Positions 17,206-24,828 of a stretch of DNA of 64,000 bases are shown one piece after another. Made by a program: the position numbers and the translations under genes. Each line of letters opens with the position of its first letter. Position 1 is the stretch's first letter. Below the pieces are notes generated by a model. The model was not told where the DNA came from, made no database searches, and saw only the letters and a program-made list of their open reading frames with translations. The stretch is from an uncultured Candidatus Melainabacteria bacterium (lineage in GTDB: Bacteria > Cyanobacteriota > Vampirovibrionia > Gastranaerophilales > Gastranaerophilaceae): assembly GCA_934754425.1 (NCBI GenBank), contig CAKVIN010000001.1, positions 100,950 to 164,949 on the forward strand, written 5' to 3'.

Positions 17206-17256
17206 ATACCCCCATAGGGTATATTAACATTATACTCAATTTTTCTATTCTGTCAA
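17206..17256 (-). promoter_or_regulatory. Promoter and CsoR-type operator of the cysteine-rich gene
   Basis: On the minus strand TTGACA (17251-17256), 16 bases, TATAAT (17229-17234), which is full consensus. The pseudo-palindrome ATACCCCCATAGGGTAT (17206-17222) lies seven bases past the -10 box, at the start point. It has the C-tract/G-tract form of known CsoR operators. Confidence 0.75.
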
Positions 17257-17291
17257 TGATACAACCTCAAAACTTGTAAATATCTACACAT

Positions 17292-17320
17292 TTGACTTAT
17301 ACCCCATAAGGGTATATAAT
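17292..17320 (+). promoter_or_regulatory. csoR promoter with operator in the spacer
   Basis: TTGACT (17292-17297), 17 bases, TATAAT (17315-17320). The spacer is filled by ATACCCCATAAGGGTAT (17299-17315), nearly the same palindrome as at 17206. This suggests direct autorepression. Confidence 0.75.
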
Positions 17321-17348
17321 ATTTAGTATATATTTTTTAGAGGTGAAT

Positions 17349-17651
17349 ATGATTGATAAAGAATGCAAATGTACTAAAACCAAACAACGTACTGATGAAG
17401 AACGCAATAAACTTATAAACCGCTTAAGCCGCATTGAAGGACAAATAAAAGGCATCAAAAGAATGGTTGATGAAGAAGCATATTGCACAGATATTTTAAT
17501 CCAATCTTCTGCGGTTACTTCCGCCATCAATTCCTTCAACAAAGAATTATTGTCAAGCCATATTCACACCTGCGTTGTTCAAGATATAAAAAACGACAAA
17601 TTAGAAGTTGTTGATGAGCTTGTAAAAATAATACAAAAATTAATGAAATAA
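17349..17651 (+). CDS. csoR: CsoR/RcnR-family copper-sensing repressor
   Basis: An all-helical DUF156 repressor of 100 aa. The core reads RLSRIEGQIKGIKRMV, followed by Y-C-T-D-I-L. Near residue 78, S-H-I-H-T-C-V supplies the His and second Cys. Together these give the Cys...His-x3-Cys set that binds Cu(I) in CsoR. The N-terminus has an extra C-K-C. I chose the ATG at 17349 (GAGG five bases before) over the GTG two codons earlier. Metal binding should release it from the two operators in the divergent gap, inducing itself and the exported cysteine-rich protein. No copper ATPase is seen nearby. Confidence 0.88.
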   Translation: MIDKECKCTKTKQRTDEERNKLINRLSRIEGQIKGIKRMVDEEAYCTDILIQSSAVTSAINSFNKELLSSHIHTCVVQDIKNDKLEVVDELVKIIQKLMK

Positions 17652-17653
17652 AG

Positions 17654-17704
17654 AATGATTACTGTGAAAGAACGTATTGACCATGATGACATCACTATTG
17701 ATGA
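17654..17704 (+). repeat. 51-bp exact copy of an internal segment of paralog 1
   Basis: Identical to 16630-16680 in the copy-1 gene (from AATGATTACTGTG to ATTGATGA), lying just upstream of copy 2. It is too short to be a gene. It is a leftover of a duplication or recombination between the cassettes. Confidence 0.8.
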
Positions 17705-17715
17705 GTTCCCATCTT

Positions 17716-17744
17716 TTTAACATATTTTATCTCTATGCTACAAT
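17716..17744 (+). promoter_or_regulatory. Promoter of paralog 2 (leaderless)
   Basis: TTTAAC (17716-17721), 17 bases, TACAAT (17739-17744), then GAAGCA and ATG. The start of transcription should fall on or next to the start codon. Confidence 0.6.
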
Positions 17745-17750
17745 GAAGCA

Positions 17751-18437
17751 ATGAGTAACACTTTAAACCCTTTAAAACTAACCAGAAAAGATGGAAAAGT
17801 TGTAGATGTAATTTTCTATAACAATACTGTTATTGATAATGTAGGAATTTTGGATATCAAAAAACTCAAGTTTGAAGGTATGAAAACCAAAGATATCAAG
17901 AAAACTTTGATACACAATGAAGTTTTAAAGGGTGAAGATAAAATTTATCTTCAAAACAAATGTTCTAAAATGATAGCAGGATTATCAAAAAAGCATTTGA
18001 ATAAAATTATTTCAACTGTATTTACAAAAGATAATGAAGGGAAATTTAGCTATCTCAAAAAAGAAATAATAACAAATATTGATTTTATTTTTTATTCAGC
18101 AATACCGATTTTGAAGCATCCGGAATTAAAGAAATTTATGTTATATGATTATCAAATTATTCATAGATTTGCCATTCCATTGAAAATAGGTGGTTTGATT
18201 TTTCTTGTAATGATAACTGTAAAAGAAAGAACAGATTCACAAGACACTATTCTTGATGAATTTTCTATCTATGATTTATATTCAGAAATACAAGAAAACA
18301 AAAAATCACTTGATAGTCCCTCTACGGTTTCTGTAGGAAATAATCCTATGACCACCCGTAGCCATTACCAAGTGATTACTTTCAGTATAAACGATTTAAG
18401 AGCCTTTGTCAATCGAAGTATAACAAATTTCGGGTAA
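17751..18437 (+). CDS. Paralogous family protein, copy 2 (BECR-nuclease-like, tentative), 228 aa
   Basis: Same length and architecture as copy 1 and more similar to copy 3 in the middle part (K-G-E-D-K-I-Y-L-Q-N-K, S-K-M-I-A-G-L-S-K). The end S-I-N-D-L-R-A-F-V-N-R-S-I-T-N-F is conserved. The conserved N- and C-termini with a variable centre suggest selection on both ends. It is followed by both hairpin repeat types (18452 and 18490). A fragment of copy 1 lies upstream, so this unit was probably inserted or duplicated here after csoR. The function is unproven; a cytoplasmic nuclease-like or toxin-like role is one possibility. Confidence 0.55.
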   Translation: MSNTLNPLKLTRKDGKVVDVIFYNNTVIDNVGILDIKKLKFEGMKTKDIKKTLIHNEVLKGEDKIYLQNKCSKMIAGLSKKHLNKIISTVFTKDNEGKFSYLKKEIITNIDFIFYSAIPILKHPELKKFMLYDYQIIHRFAIPLKIGGLIFLVMITVKERTDSQDTILDEFSIYDLYSEIQENKKSLDSPSTVSVGNNPMTTRSHYQVITFSINDLRAFVNRSITNFG

Positions 18438-18451
18438 CTTAAAATTGCTGT

Positions 18452-18468
18452 CAGGGAATCCCTGACCT
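18452..18468. repeat. Hairpin repeat A, copy 1
   Basis: GTCAGGGAATCCCTGAC, a 7-8-bp stem, followed by CTACTTTTTATTT, which can act as a terminator for copy 2. It is repeated exactly at 20813-20829 after copy 3. Confidence 0.7.
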
Positions 18469-18489
18469 ACTTTTTATTTAAGTTTGTTG

Positions 18490-18520
18490 GTCGTGTTGGA
18501 CAATTGTCATCCAACACGAC
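18490..18520. repeat. Hairpin repeat B, copy 2
   Basis: Identical 31-base stem-loop to 16891-16921. A partial GTCGTGTT follows at 18537. The element sits between copy 2 and the convergent radical SAM gene. Confidence 0.75.
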
Positions 18521-18658
18521 AAATGAATATTTTTTTGTCGTGTTCAATGAAAAATGTTGAACATAACCTACGATTTTATTATAAAGCTTAAAAGTTTTTG
18601 TCAGGCACTAAAAGTAGATGAAATATTAAGAATTATAAAAAAATTAAAACGACAATTA

Positions 18659-19969
18659 TTATATTTTTACAACATGTTCATTCAATGCAGGTTTTATTGG
18701 TGCAGTATTTTTATCCTTGTTAATATAGTTAAGTTGTACATTCGTTGGATATGTTTCTTGATAATCTGTTATATAGACTTTTCCATTCAAATCAATCAGA
18801 ACTACATCCATATTTTTGCAAATTATTTTATCATTTGCATTCGGCAAAATTTCATCCATTGTTTTTCTGGTGCTTTTTACTTTAAAATTTTTAGTCAAAC
18901 GTCCTGTAATTCCGATATCTGTAAGGGTATTTTCATAGAATAATTGGAAATAGTCAATGATTTGGTTTAGTGCTATGTATAACTCTTCTTTTGTATTGAA
19001 TTCATTATAGCGTTTCAAAAAATCTTCTCTAACTTTTTCTAATACCTCTTTATACAACTGTGCTAAATCATCTTGTTGAAATCCTTTAAATTCTTGTATT
19101 TTTCCATTTGGAAAACTTCTTGAATTTATACCAAAATTTTCAGGATGTTCCAACAAAATAGGTAATAGTGTATTTATGGTATTTGCCATTCTTGTCGTGT
19201 AAGCCTCTCGCAATTTTTGTGCGATTTCATGCTTGCCTTCACGTTCCCTTAGTACTGAATTATAATACAATGATTGGAATGGGTTAAAAGATAAATTAAA
19301 ACGTACAAATTTATAATCATCATAATGTTTATTAAATTTATCTACAAGATTTTCCATTCTTTTTTGAGTATTTTTGTCTTGTACATGCCAACCCGCTGTA
19401 TCAAACAAAATTTCTTCATTGCAAGTATCATGCAACATTTTCGATAGGTCTAGGTAGTCATATTCTTTACCCGCTTTATCTTTCGCTGTAATCATTGAGC
19501 TATCTGCATCATGGAATAAAACTTGATAATTATACACTCTTTTTCGTTTAAAAATATTAAAACCCATTTTTTTGTTTAAGTTCTGAAAATCATCACAAAA
19601 ATTTTTAAAATCCTCAAAATCAATTTTAGCAATTGTATTTTTATCTCTATAAAAACTTTCCGGTCTGGCATCCGCATAACAATGAGCACACATGTTATTG
19701 CAACCACGTTGCAAGATGATTGCTAAAGTTCTATCAGCAATACTTTTTATTTGTTTCATTGTCAAATTTCCGATAGTTTTTAGTCCTTCTTGAATACCTT
19801 CTAATTTATCCATATCAAACTTATCTAAAGTCCAATATTTAACAGGAGTATGTGATTTTTTCAAACTAGCTTGACGTTTTGATAGATATTCAGCGTAATT
19901 TCCACCTTTAAAACTTTGTGTTGGTTGTACATAAATTGAAGAATTTGTGATATGATTTAATATTTTCAT
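18659..19969 (-). CDS. Radical SAM enzyme of unknown substrate, 436 aa
   Basis: The iron-sulfur motif C-x3-C-x2-C is at Cys90, Cys94 and Cys97 (RGCNNMCAHCYAD), which binds the [4Fe-4S] cluster that cleaves S-adenosylmethionine. The N-terminus carries a Q-S-F-K-G stretch at ~18-22, also typical of other unknown proteins in this region. After the motif comes a mostly charged domain with three further cysteines (~129, ~183, near 381), not in an obvious SPASM arrangement. No substrate peptide or partner gene is next to it. Its neighbours on both sides are copies of the paralogous family and point the other way. The reaction cannot be named. Confidence 0.75.
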   Translation of the reverse strand: MKILNHITNSSIYVQPTQSFKGGNYAEYLSKRQASLKKSHTPVKYWTLDKFDMDKLEGIQEGLKTIGNLTMKQIKSIADRTLAIILQRGCNNMCAHCYADARPESFYRDKNTIAKIDFEDFKNFCDDFQNLNKKMGFNIFKRKRVYNYQVLFHDADSSMITAKDKAGKEYDYLDLSKMLHDTCNEEILFDTAGWHVQDKNTQKRMENLVDKFNKHYDDYKFVRFNLSFNPFQSLYYNSVLREREGKHEIAQKLREAYTTRMANTINTLLPILLEHPENFGINSRSFPNGKIQEFKGFQQDDLAQLYKEVLEKVREDFLKRYNEFNTKEELYIALNQIIDYFQLFYENTLTDIGITGRLTKNFKVKSTRKTMDEILPNANDKIICKNMDVVLIDLNGKVYITDYQETYPTNVQLNYINKDKNTAPIKPALNEHVVKI

Positions 19970-20080
19970 GTTTTACCTCTAATAAGATAAAACTCGTAAA
20001 TATTAAATTTGCTAATATAAAAAATACCGAACAAATTGTAACAATAGTAAGTTGAATTGAAATACCTATAGCAACATCCT

Positions 20081-20109
20081 TTTAACACATTTCACCTTCG
20101 TGCTACAAT
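20081..20109 (+). promoter_or_regulatory. Promoter of paralog 3 (leaderless)
   Basis: TTTAAC (20081-20086), 17 bases, TACAAT (20104-20109), then AAAGCA and ATG: the same layout as for copy 2. Confidence 0.6.
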
Positions 20110-20115
20110 AAAGCA

Positions 20116-20799
20116 ATGAGCAACATTTTAGAGCCTTTAAAATTAACCAGAAAAGATGGAAAAGTTGTAAATGTAATTTTCTACAATAATGCCGGTATTG
20201 ATGATGTTGAGATTTTAGATATCAAAAAACTCAAGTTTGAAGGTATGAAAACTAAGGATATCAAGAAATCTTTAATTCATAACGAAGTTTTAAAGGGTGA
20301 GGATAAAATTTATCTTCAAAACAAACATTCTAAGATGATAGCAGGATTATCAAAAAGACATGTCAATAAGATTATATCAACCATTTTTACTCGTGATATT
20401 GAGAGTCGACACGCTTATCTCAAAAAAGAATTAATATCTAATGTTGGTTTGGTATTCTATTCTGCAATTCCAATATTAAAACACTCTGAATTAAAAAAAC
20501 CACTTTTATATGATACACAAATTATTCACAGATTTGCATTACCTATAAAAATTGGCGGGTTTGTTTTCTTTGCAATGATAACAGTAAAAGAAAGAATCGA
20601 TTTTAAAGATGCTGAAATTGATGAATTTACAATATATGACTTACATTCAGAAGTTCAACAAAACAAAAAATCACTTGATAGTTCCTCTAAGGCTTCTGTG
20701 GATAAATCCATGACCTTCCTTAGCCATTACCAAGTGATTACTTTCAGTATAAACGATTTAAGAGCCTTTGTCAATCGTAGTATAACAAATTTCGGATAA
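20116..20799 (+). CDS. Paralogous family protein, copy 3 (BECR-nuclease-like, tentative), 227 aa
   Basis: Third copy of the family at 16172 and 17751, with the same conserved ends. It has lost one residue in the variable linker (S-S-K-A-S-V-D-K-S-M-T). The block I-H-R-F-A-L-P-I-K-I-G and the final N-D-L-R-A-F-V-N-R are intact, so it is not a pseudogene. It is followed by hairpin repeat A but not repeat B. Three intact copies within 5 kb, each with its own near-identical promoter, suggest recent amplification. Confidence 0.55.
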   Translation: MSNILEPLKLTRKDGKVVNVIFYNNAGIDDVEILDIKKLKFEGMKTKDIKKSLIHNEVLKGEDKIYLQNKHSKMIAGLSKRHVNKIISTIFTRDIESRHAYLKKELISNVGLVFYSAIPILKHSELKKPLLYDTQIIHRFALPIKIGGFVFFAMITVKERIDFKDAEIDEFTIYDLHSEVQQNKKSLDSSSKASVDKSMTFLSHYQVITFSINDLRAFVNRSITNFG

Positions 20800-20812
20800 C
20801 TATAAAATTACT

Positions 20813-20829
20813 GTCAGGGAATCCCTGAC
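20813..20829. repeat. Hairpin repeat A, copy 2
   Basis: Same GTCAGGGAATCCCTGAC stem and same CCTACTTTT tail as at 18452. It may terminate copy 3 and the convergent 20836-21639 gene. Confidence 0.7.
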
Positions 20830-20835
20830 CTACTT

Positions 20836-21639
20836 TTAATTTAAGCCATTGAGGTATGTTGTAACTTCTGTCGTATTTGGATTAAAGTCTATACGTCTTG
20901 TTTCTTCATTGTTTTCGTTATAATTACTTCTTGCTAACCAGTAACAATGTTCATCAAATTTTTTATCACCATAATAGAACCACAATCCATCTGTACGTTT
21001 GCCATTATCATCAAGAATACGAATAAATACACTCCGGTTATTATCTTCTTCGCCTGAATATTCAATATTATATTTTATATTATTGTCTTTCAAATACTGT
21101 TCATATTCTTGCGGCGTTGTGTCATATGAAATATTTTCATTTACTAAATTTTCTACAATCGGATCATTTTTATCAAAGACTTTAGTTGTCATATCAATTT
21201 TATTGTCTTTATTTCGGAAAATCATTTGACTTGGTTTGCCATCCTTATATTCCGTAAGTTCATAACAATTCCAGGAAGAATAATTATCGCCATCATAATG
21301 AATAACTAATTCTTCATCTCCTTTTTTATTTTTTAAAGTTAAAAGAGTATTACCCATTGTACAAGTTGAATCTATATCAAAATCTTTTCCCATTACTTTA
21401 CCTTGTGATTCAAGCCAATTAACCATATTGCTTAAAGACATTTGTGGAATTGTTTTGTTATGATTTACAAAACTAAGTCCATAAGCACGAGAGGCGGAAC
21501 TTACTTGGGAAGTCATATATTCTTGATTAGAGCGTTGTGTACTATTTTCAGCATCAGAAATAGCAGATGAATCAGTTTTATTTTCACCTTTAGAAACTAC
21601 ATTGTAATTGTAATAAGGAGTATATCCGATTTTATTCAT
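20836..21639 (-). CDS. Unknown protein, 267 aa
   Basis: I do not recognise a family. The N-terminal ~60 residues are Ser/Asn/Thr-rich and probably disordered. The rest alternates short beta-like strands with D, N, Y, G and E turns (for example L-W-F-Y-Y-G-D-K-K-F-D), which gives a beta-rich extracellular-looking composition, but no Sec signal is present. A proteinaceous effector secreted by another route is conceivable. It is convergent with paralog 3, with hairpin repeat A between the stops. Translation starts in a TTTATTCATG context with no strong Shine-Dalgarno. Confidence 0.5.
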   Translation of the reverse strand: MNKIGYTPYYNYNVVSKGENKTDSSAISDAENSTQRSNQEYMTSQVSSASRAYGLSFVNHNKTIPQMSLSNMVNWLESQGKVMGKDFDIDSTCTMGNTLLTLKNKKGDEELVIHYDGDNYSSWNCYELTEYKDGKPSQMIFRNKDNKIDMTTKVFDKNDPIVENLVNENISYDTTPQEYEQYLKDNNIKYNIEYSGEEDNNRSVFIRILDDNGKRTDGLWFYYGDKKFDEHCYWLARSNYNENNEETRRIDFNPNTTEVTTYLNGLN

Positions 21640-21856
21640 GCATCACCCAAAATCCGCCTACTATATAAATAAAGTGTTTTAAATGACAAAAATTGCTTAA
21701 TTAAATATAATAGTAACAAATTGTAACGAAAAATATTTTGTAGAACGTGAAAGGTGATAGAGGTTTTTGTCTTTTAATATATTTTAATGTTGCGATTGCT
21801 TCTTGAACACAGGCTATCCAAATTGTGAACTTTTGTAACAAATGTTTCTATTTATG

Positions 21857-21931
21857 TTATAAAAAGTCAATTTTTTTTTAAAGAAAAACTTTATATAAGT
21901 AAGGTTAGGTAAAAAATAGGTTAGGTAGGTT
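21857..21931 (+). promoter_or_regulatory. Conserved upstream block shared with the 4389 gene
   Basis: AAAAAG-TCAATTTTT, CTTTATATA (21889) and GTAAGGTTAG (21899) have the same spacings as at 4325/4348/4358. TAGGTTAGGT plus another AGGTT follows directly before the ATG. The rest of the 292-base gap (21640-21856) shows no gene. Confidence 0.5.
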
Positions 21932-22570
21932 ATGATTAATAATATCACGTCTATGGACATGCGTCCACAGATGGCGGTAACTAAACCAACGGCTTCCGTG
22001 TCCGGTTTTAGTATGCCACCAATTCTGGGGTTTAAAACGCCAGTCTTAAATCAGAAGGCATTAATAAAGGTTAAAAAAATAAAAAGGGGCGATAATATAA
22101 TTATCCCCGGATACATAGATTCTGACTATGTTGATGTGGTGGAAGAAGAAGTTCCAATGCAATATAGTAGTGGTGGAGGTACGAATTTCTTTGAAAGTTC
22201 AGGATTTGCTACGCCACCTATAAAAAGACGAATACAATATTTGAAAAATTGTTATATCATAGATTATATTCAATCTCCACGAGCCCGTTGCGGTTTAGGA
22301 AGTGAAGCAATTAAAAATCTTGCTGAGAAAGCTATGTTTGACTCGAAAGCTGATGGGAGAATTGTGACTTTTTCAGCTCCAATGACCAAAGAGTCATCAC
22401 CGGCATTATTTTTCTATAAACTTGGATTTAGGTTTACGAGTCCGGAAGCGAATGAATATATGGAGGAATGTCTGATTAAAAAAATACCCGATATTCCGGC
22501 TCAAGTAGGAATGATGTATTTACCAAAGAGCCGGTTGCATAAACTGTTACGATACGGAGAACTTTTCTAA
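21932..22570 (+). CDS. GNAT-family acetyltransferase-like protein, 212 aa
   Basis: The N-terminal ~95 residues are unlike known GNATs (P-x-M and G-F-x-x-P patterns, low complexity). The C-terminal ~100 residues show the acetyl-CoA binding signature: a strand (C-Y-I-I-D-Y-I), then R-A-R-C-G-L-G-S-E-A-I, corresponding to the R/Q-x-x-G-x-G/A motif A at ~118-126, then a helix and S-P-A-L-F-F-Y-K-L-G-F-R typical of motif B at ~154-165. The acceptor is unknown. It overlaps the next gene by one base (TAATG), so the two are translationally coupled. The leader is shared with the glycine-rich protein at 4389. Confidence 0.7.
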   Translation: MINNITSMDMRPQMAVTKPTASVSGFSMPPILGFKTPVLNQKALIKVKKIKRGDNIIIPGYIDSDYVDVVEEEVPMQYSSGGGTNFFESSGFATPPIKRRIQYLKNCYIIDYIQSPRARCGLGSEAIKNLAEKAMFDSKADGRIVTFSAPMTKESSPALFFYKLGFRFTSPEANEYMEECLIKKIPDIPAQVGMMYLPKSRLHKLLRYGELF

Positions 22571-22875
22571 TGGCTGATGTTAATAACAACATATTAGAAG
22601 GACACTATTCTTGTGAAACAAAAGTGAAACGTCCCGCAATGACTGTGGCAGATGCACCGGTTGTGTTACCTAAACATGCGCTTTTTTCAGAAAAAGAAGC
22701 TAAACAAAAAATAAAAGCTTTAAATACTGATATTTATGAAGGTACTAAAAAGGAGAAAGACAAAAATGAATTCAATAAGTCGTTATATTTTAAAATTTTT
22801 GGTGGCGTTGGTGTTGCAGCAGCAGGTATCGCCGGTATTGATAAAATACGAAAATGGTTGGGAAAAAATAAATAA
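22570..22875 (+). CDS. Small protein with C-terminal membrane segment, 101 aa
   Basis: Unknown family. Residues 1-70 are soluble and charged. Residues ~74-90 (FGGVGVAAAGIAGI) form a short glycine/alanine-rich hydrophobic helix, followed by a basic tail (KIRKWLGKNK), so it may be tail-anchored. It is coupled to the GNAT-like gene by an overlapping stop/start. A role as target or partner of that acetyltransferase fits the arrangement but is not shown. A terminator-like hairpin follows before the flagellar genes. Confidence 0.55.
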   Translation: MADVNNNILEGHYSCETKVKRPAMTVADAPVVLPKHALFSEKEAKQKIKALNTDIYEGTKKEKDKNEFNKSLYFKIFGGVGVAAAGIAGIDKIRKWLGKNK

Positions 22876-22969
22876 TTATTAAAACATAAAATATTTCCAC
22901 CATATAAACGATGGCTGGCATGTTGGCATGATGTAAAGTATTAAAGGGAGGAAGCAATCTTTTAAAGAT

Positions 22970-23006
22970 TAGTCCTCTCAAAGACTATGGGTAGAGGATT
23001 TTTTGG
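22970..23006 (+). terminator. Terminator-like hairpin before fliJ
   Basis: AGTCCTCT-...-AGAGGATT with a 14-base loop, followed by five T residues. It may end the GNAT operon. The fliJ start lies 37 bases later with AGAGG before it. Confidence 0.5.
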
Positions 23007-23042
23007 TTCTCAAAACATGATGATGTTAAAGAGGTAAGTAAG

Positions 23043-23486
23043 TTGAAAAAATTCAAGTTCCGATTACAAGTCGTACTTGATATGCGAGAAAAAGAACTTG
23101 AAGACCGACGTAGAGAGATGGCGAGAGTTGCAGAAGCTTTAAATCAGCAACAAGAAAAACTTCAAGGTATCTTTAAACATCAAGAAGAAAATAATCAGGC
23201 GCAAGAAAATCTTGCGATGTCAGAAAATCTGGATATTTTTCAATTAGAAGAACACAGGACATTTGGTATAAAACTGATTACGGATGCTAAAAATCAAGAA
23301 AGAATAATTGATAACACAAAAAGAATTCTTGAGCATAAACAAAAAGAGGTTAAAGAAGCGCATCAAAAAGTCGAAGTTCTTAAACGATTAAAAGAAAAAC
23401 AGGAAAAAGAATTTTATCAAGAATTTCTTCATAATGAAATGAAAGAAATAGATGATATAACATCAGCAAGATTCAAGGTTAACTAA
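23043..23486 (+). CDS. fliJ: Flagellar export protein FliJ
   Basis: A 147-aa protein that is coiled coil almost throughout (heptads rich in E, K, Q and R). It has the FliJ opening K-F-x-L-Q-V-V-L-D-x-R and the end Y-Q-E-F-L-H-N-E-M-K-E-I-D-D-I. FliJ is the stalk/chaperone of the flagellar type III export ATPase FliI and cycles export chaperones. TTG is used as start with AGAGG ten bases upstream. It overlaps the next gene's region with only one base between, typical for the fliJ-fliK order. FliI is not in the window. Confidence 0.88.
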   Translation: MKKFKFRLQVVLDMREKELEDRRREMARVAEALNQQQEKLQGIFKHQEENNQAQENLAMSENLDIFQLEEHRTFGIKLITDAKNQERIIDNTKRILEHKQKEVKEAHQKVEVLKRLKEKQEKEFYQEFLHNEMKEIDDITSARFKVN

Positions 23487-23487
23487 A

Positions 23488-24807
23488 ATGACACAAGCAC
23501 TATTTGGAAATCTAAACAATACAATAAATCAACAGAATTTGGCAGACAATTTGTCAAATTTAAAAAATTCTGTAAAAACAACTTCTTTTGATAACAAAAA
23601 TACAGATTTTCAACAACTTTTTGCAAAACAAAATGCAATATCGCAAAATAATAAACCAAAAACTCAAACTGTTCCAACTCCTGCTAAAACAAATTCCATT
23701 GGTAATTCTTCATTACCTCAAAAAGCTTCCGGAGAAAAAACAACTCTCGCTGCTTCTGTTGAAAATATTTATCAAGATATCAATGATTTAATGTCATTGC
23801 TTAAACCTGAGAATATAGATGATAGCTCTAAGAAGGAAATCATAGAAGAAGCGGTTGAAGAAGTCGCAAAAGCTGTTGAAGAAGTTGTCGAAGACACTGC
23901 TGCAGATATTACATCAGAAATTACTGATAACATTGATATTCTTTCTACAATCCAAAATATGATTTCTCCACAATCAACTGTTGTTACGCAAAATGAAGAT
24001 GTGCAAGCTGATGAAGATATTAATCTTGATGACGAATTGACAGTAACTTTGAATGGCAAAGATTTGGATAGTTTTTTAAATGATTTTGAATTAAATAATG
24101 TCACAGAAGAAGTTGTAATTCCAAAACCAGATGTAAAATCAAATGAAGTTGAAAGCAAATCGTTAGAAGAATTGGTAGATGAAGAAACATTAAAAGAATT
24201 AAACATTGAATCAATTGAAGTTGAAACATCAAATGACGACAGCTCTTCAGATGATTTTATGCAAAATCAAACTCCGGAAGAACATGGCATTAAAGCAATG
24301 TTAAATACACAATCCGACTTTGCAGAAGTAAAAACTGAAATGCAAACTTCTGCTCAAGCGGCTCAAAAAATAAATCAAACAACTCAAACTACTTCTGATA
24401 AAATTATTGAACAGATTTCTAAACAAATGGAAAATTTACAAAATGGTTCTAAAGTAAATTTAATTATGAATCCGGAAAGCTTGGGTAAGGTTTCTATTCA
24501 ACTTATTAATACAGAAGAAGGTTTATCGGCTCAATTTACTGTTGCAACACAGGATGCTAAAAATCTTATTATGAAGGGACTTGATGGGTTGAAAGAAACA
24601 CTTCTTGCTCATGGAGTGAATGTAGACAATGTAACAGTAAAGCTAAGTGAGGCTCAAGAGGGCGAATATAATTCTGATTGGACAGAACAAGAAGGTTCAA
24701 GAGGTGGAAACAAAGAACAAAATCAAAGCAGGCAAAATAAAGAACAAGAAAATTTTGAGCAAATGATGTCTTTAGAAAATAATGATATAGAAAATGGTAA
24801 TGTATAA
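23488..24807 (+). CDS. fliK: Flagellar hook-length control protein FliK
   Basis: 439 aa. The N-terminal ~300 residues are low complexity (N, Q, S, T, then acidic E/D/V stretches), as in other FliK ruler regions. The C-terminal ~85 residues form the Flg_hook domain: V-N-L-I-M-N-P-E-S-L-G-K-V-S-I-Q-L, then strands and L-L-A-H-G-V-N-V-D-N-V-T-V. FliK measures hook length and switches the export gate from hook to filament substrates. A Gln/Glu/Asn-rich tail follows. Its position between fliJ and flgD supports the call. Confidence 0.88.
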   Translation: MTQALFGNLNNTINQQNLADNLSNLKNSVKTTSFDNKNTDFQQLFAKQNAISQNNKPKTQTVPTPAKTNSIGNSSLPQKASGEKTTLAASVENIYQDINDLMSLLKPENIDDSSKKEIIEEAVEEVAKAVEEVVEDTAADITSEITDNIDILSTIQNMISPQSTVVTQNEDVQADEDINLDDELTVTLNGKDLDSFLNDFELNNVTEEVVIPKPDVKSNEVESKSLEELVDEETLKELNIESIEVETSNDDSSSDDFMQNQTPEEHGIKAMLNTQSDFAEVKTEMQTSAQAAQKINQTTQTTSDKIIEQISKQMENLQNGSKVNLIMNPESLGKVSIQLINTEEGLSAQFTVATQDAKNLIMKGLDGLKETLLAHGVNVDNVTVKLSEAQEGEYNSDWTEQEGSRGGNKEQNQSRQNKEQENFEQMMSLENNDIENGNV

Positions 24808-24828
24808 ATAAACAGACTGGAGAGAGTT

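Noticed and set aside
18554..18943. Plus-strand frame of 129 codons
   Set aside because: Antisense to the radical SAM gene; its protein has no recognisable features.
22910..22950. Sigma-54-like TGGCATG...GGCATGATG before fliJ
   Set aside because: The spacing and the TTGCA half do not fit the -24/-12 consensus.
23772..24206. Minus-strand serine-rich frame of 144 codons
   Set aside because: Shadow of the acidic low-complexity part of fliK.
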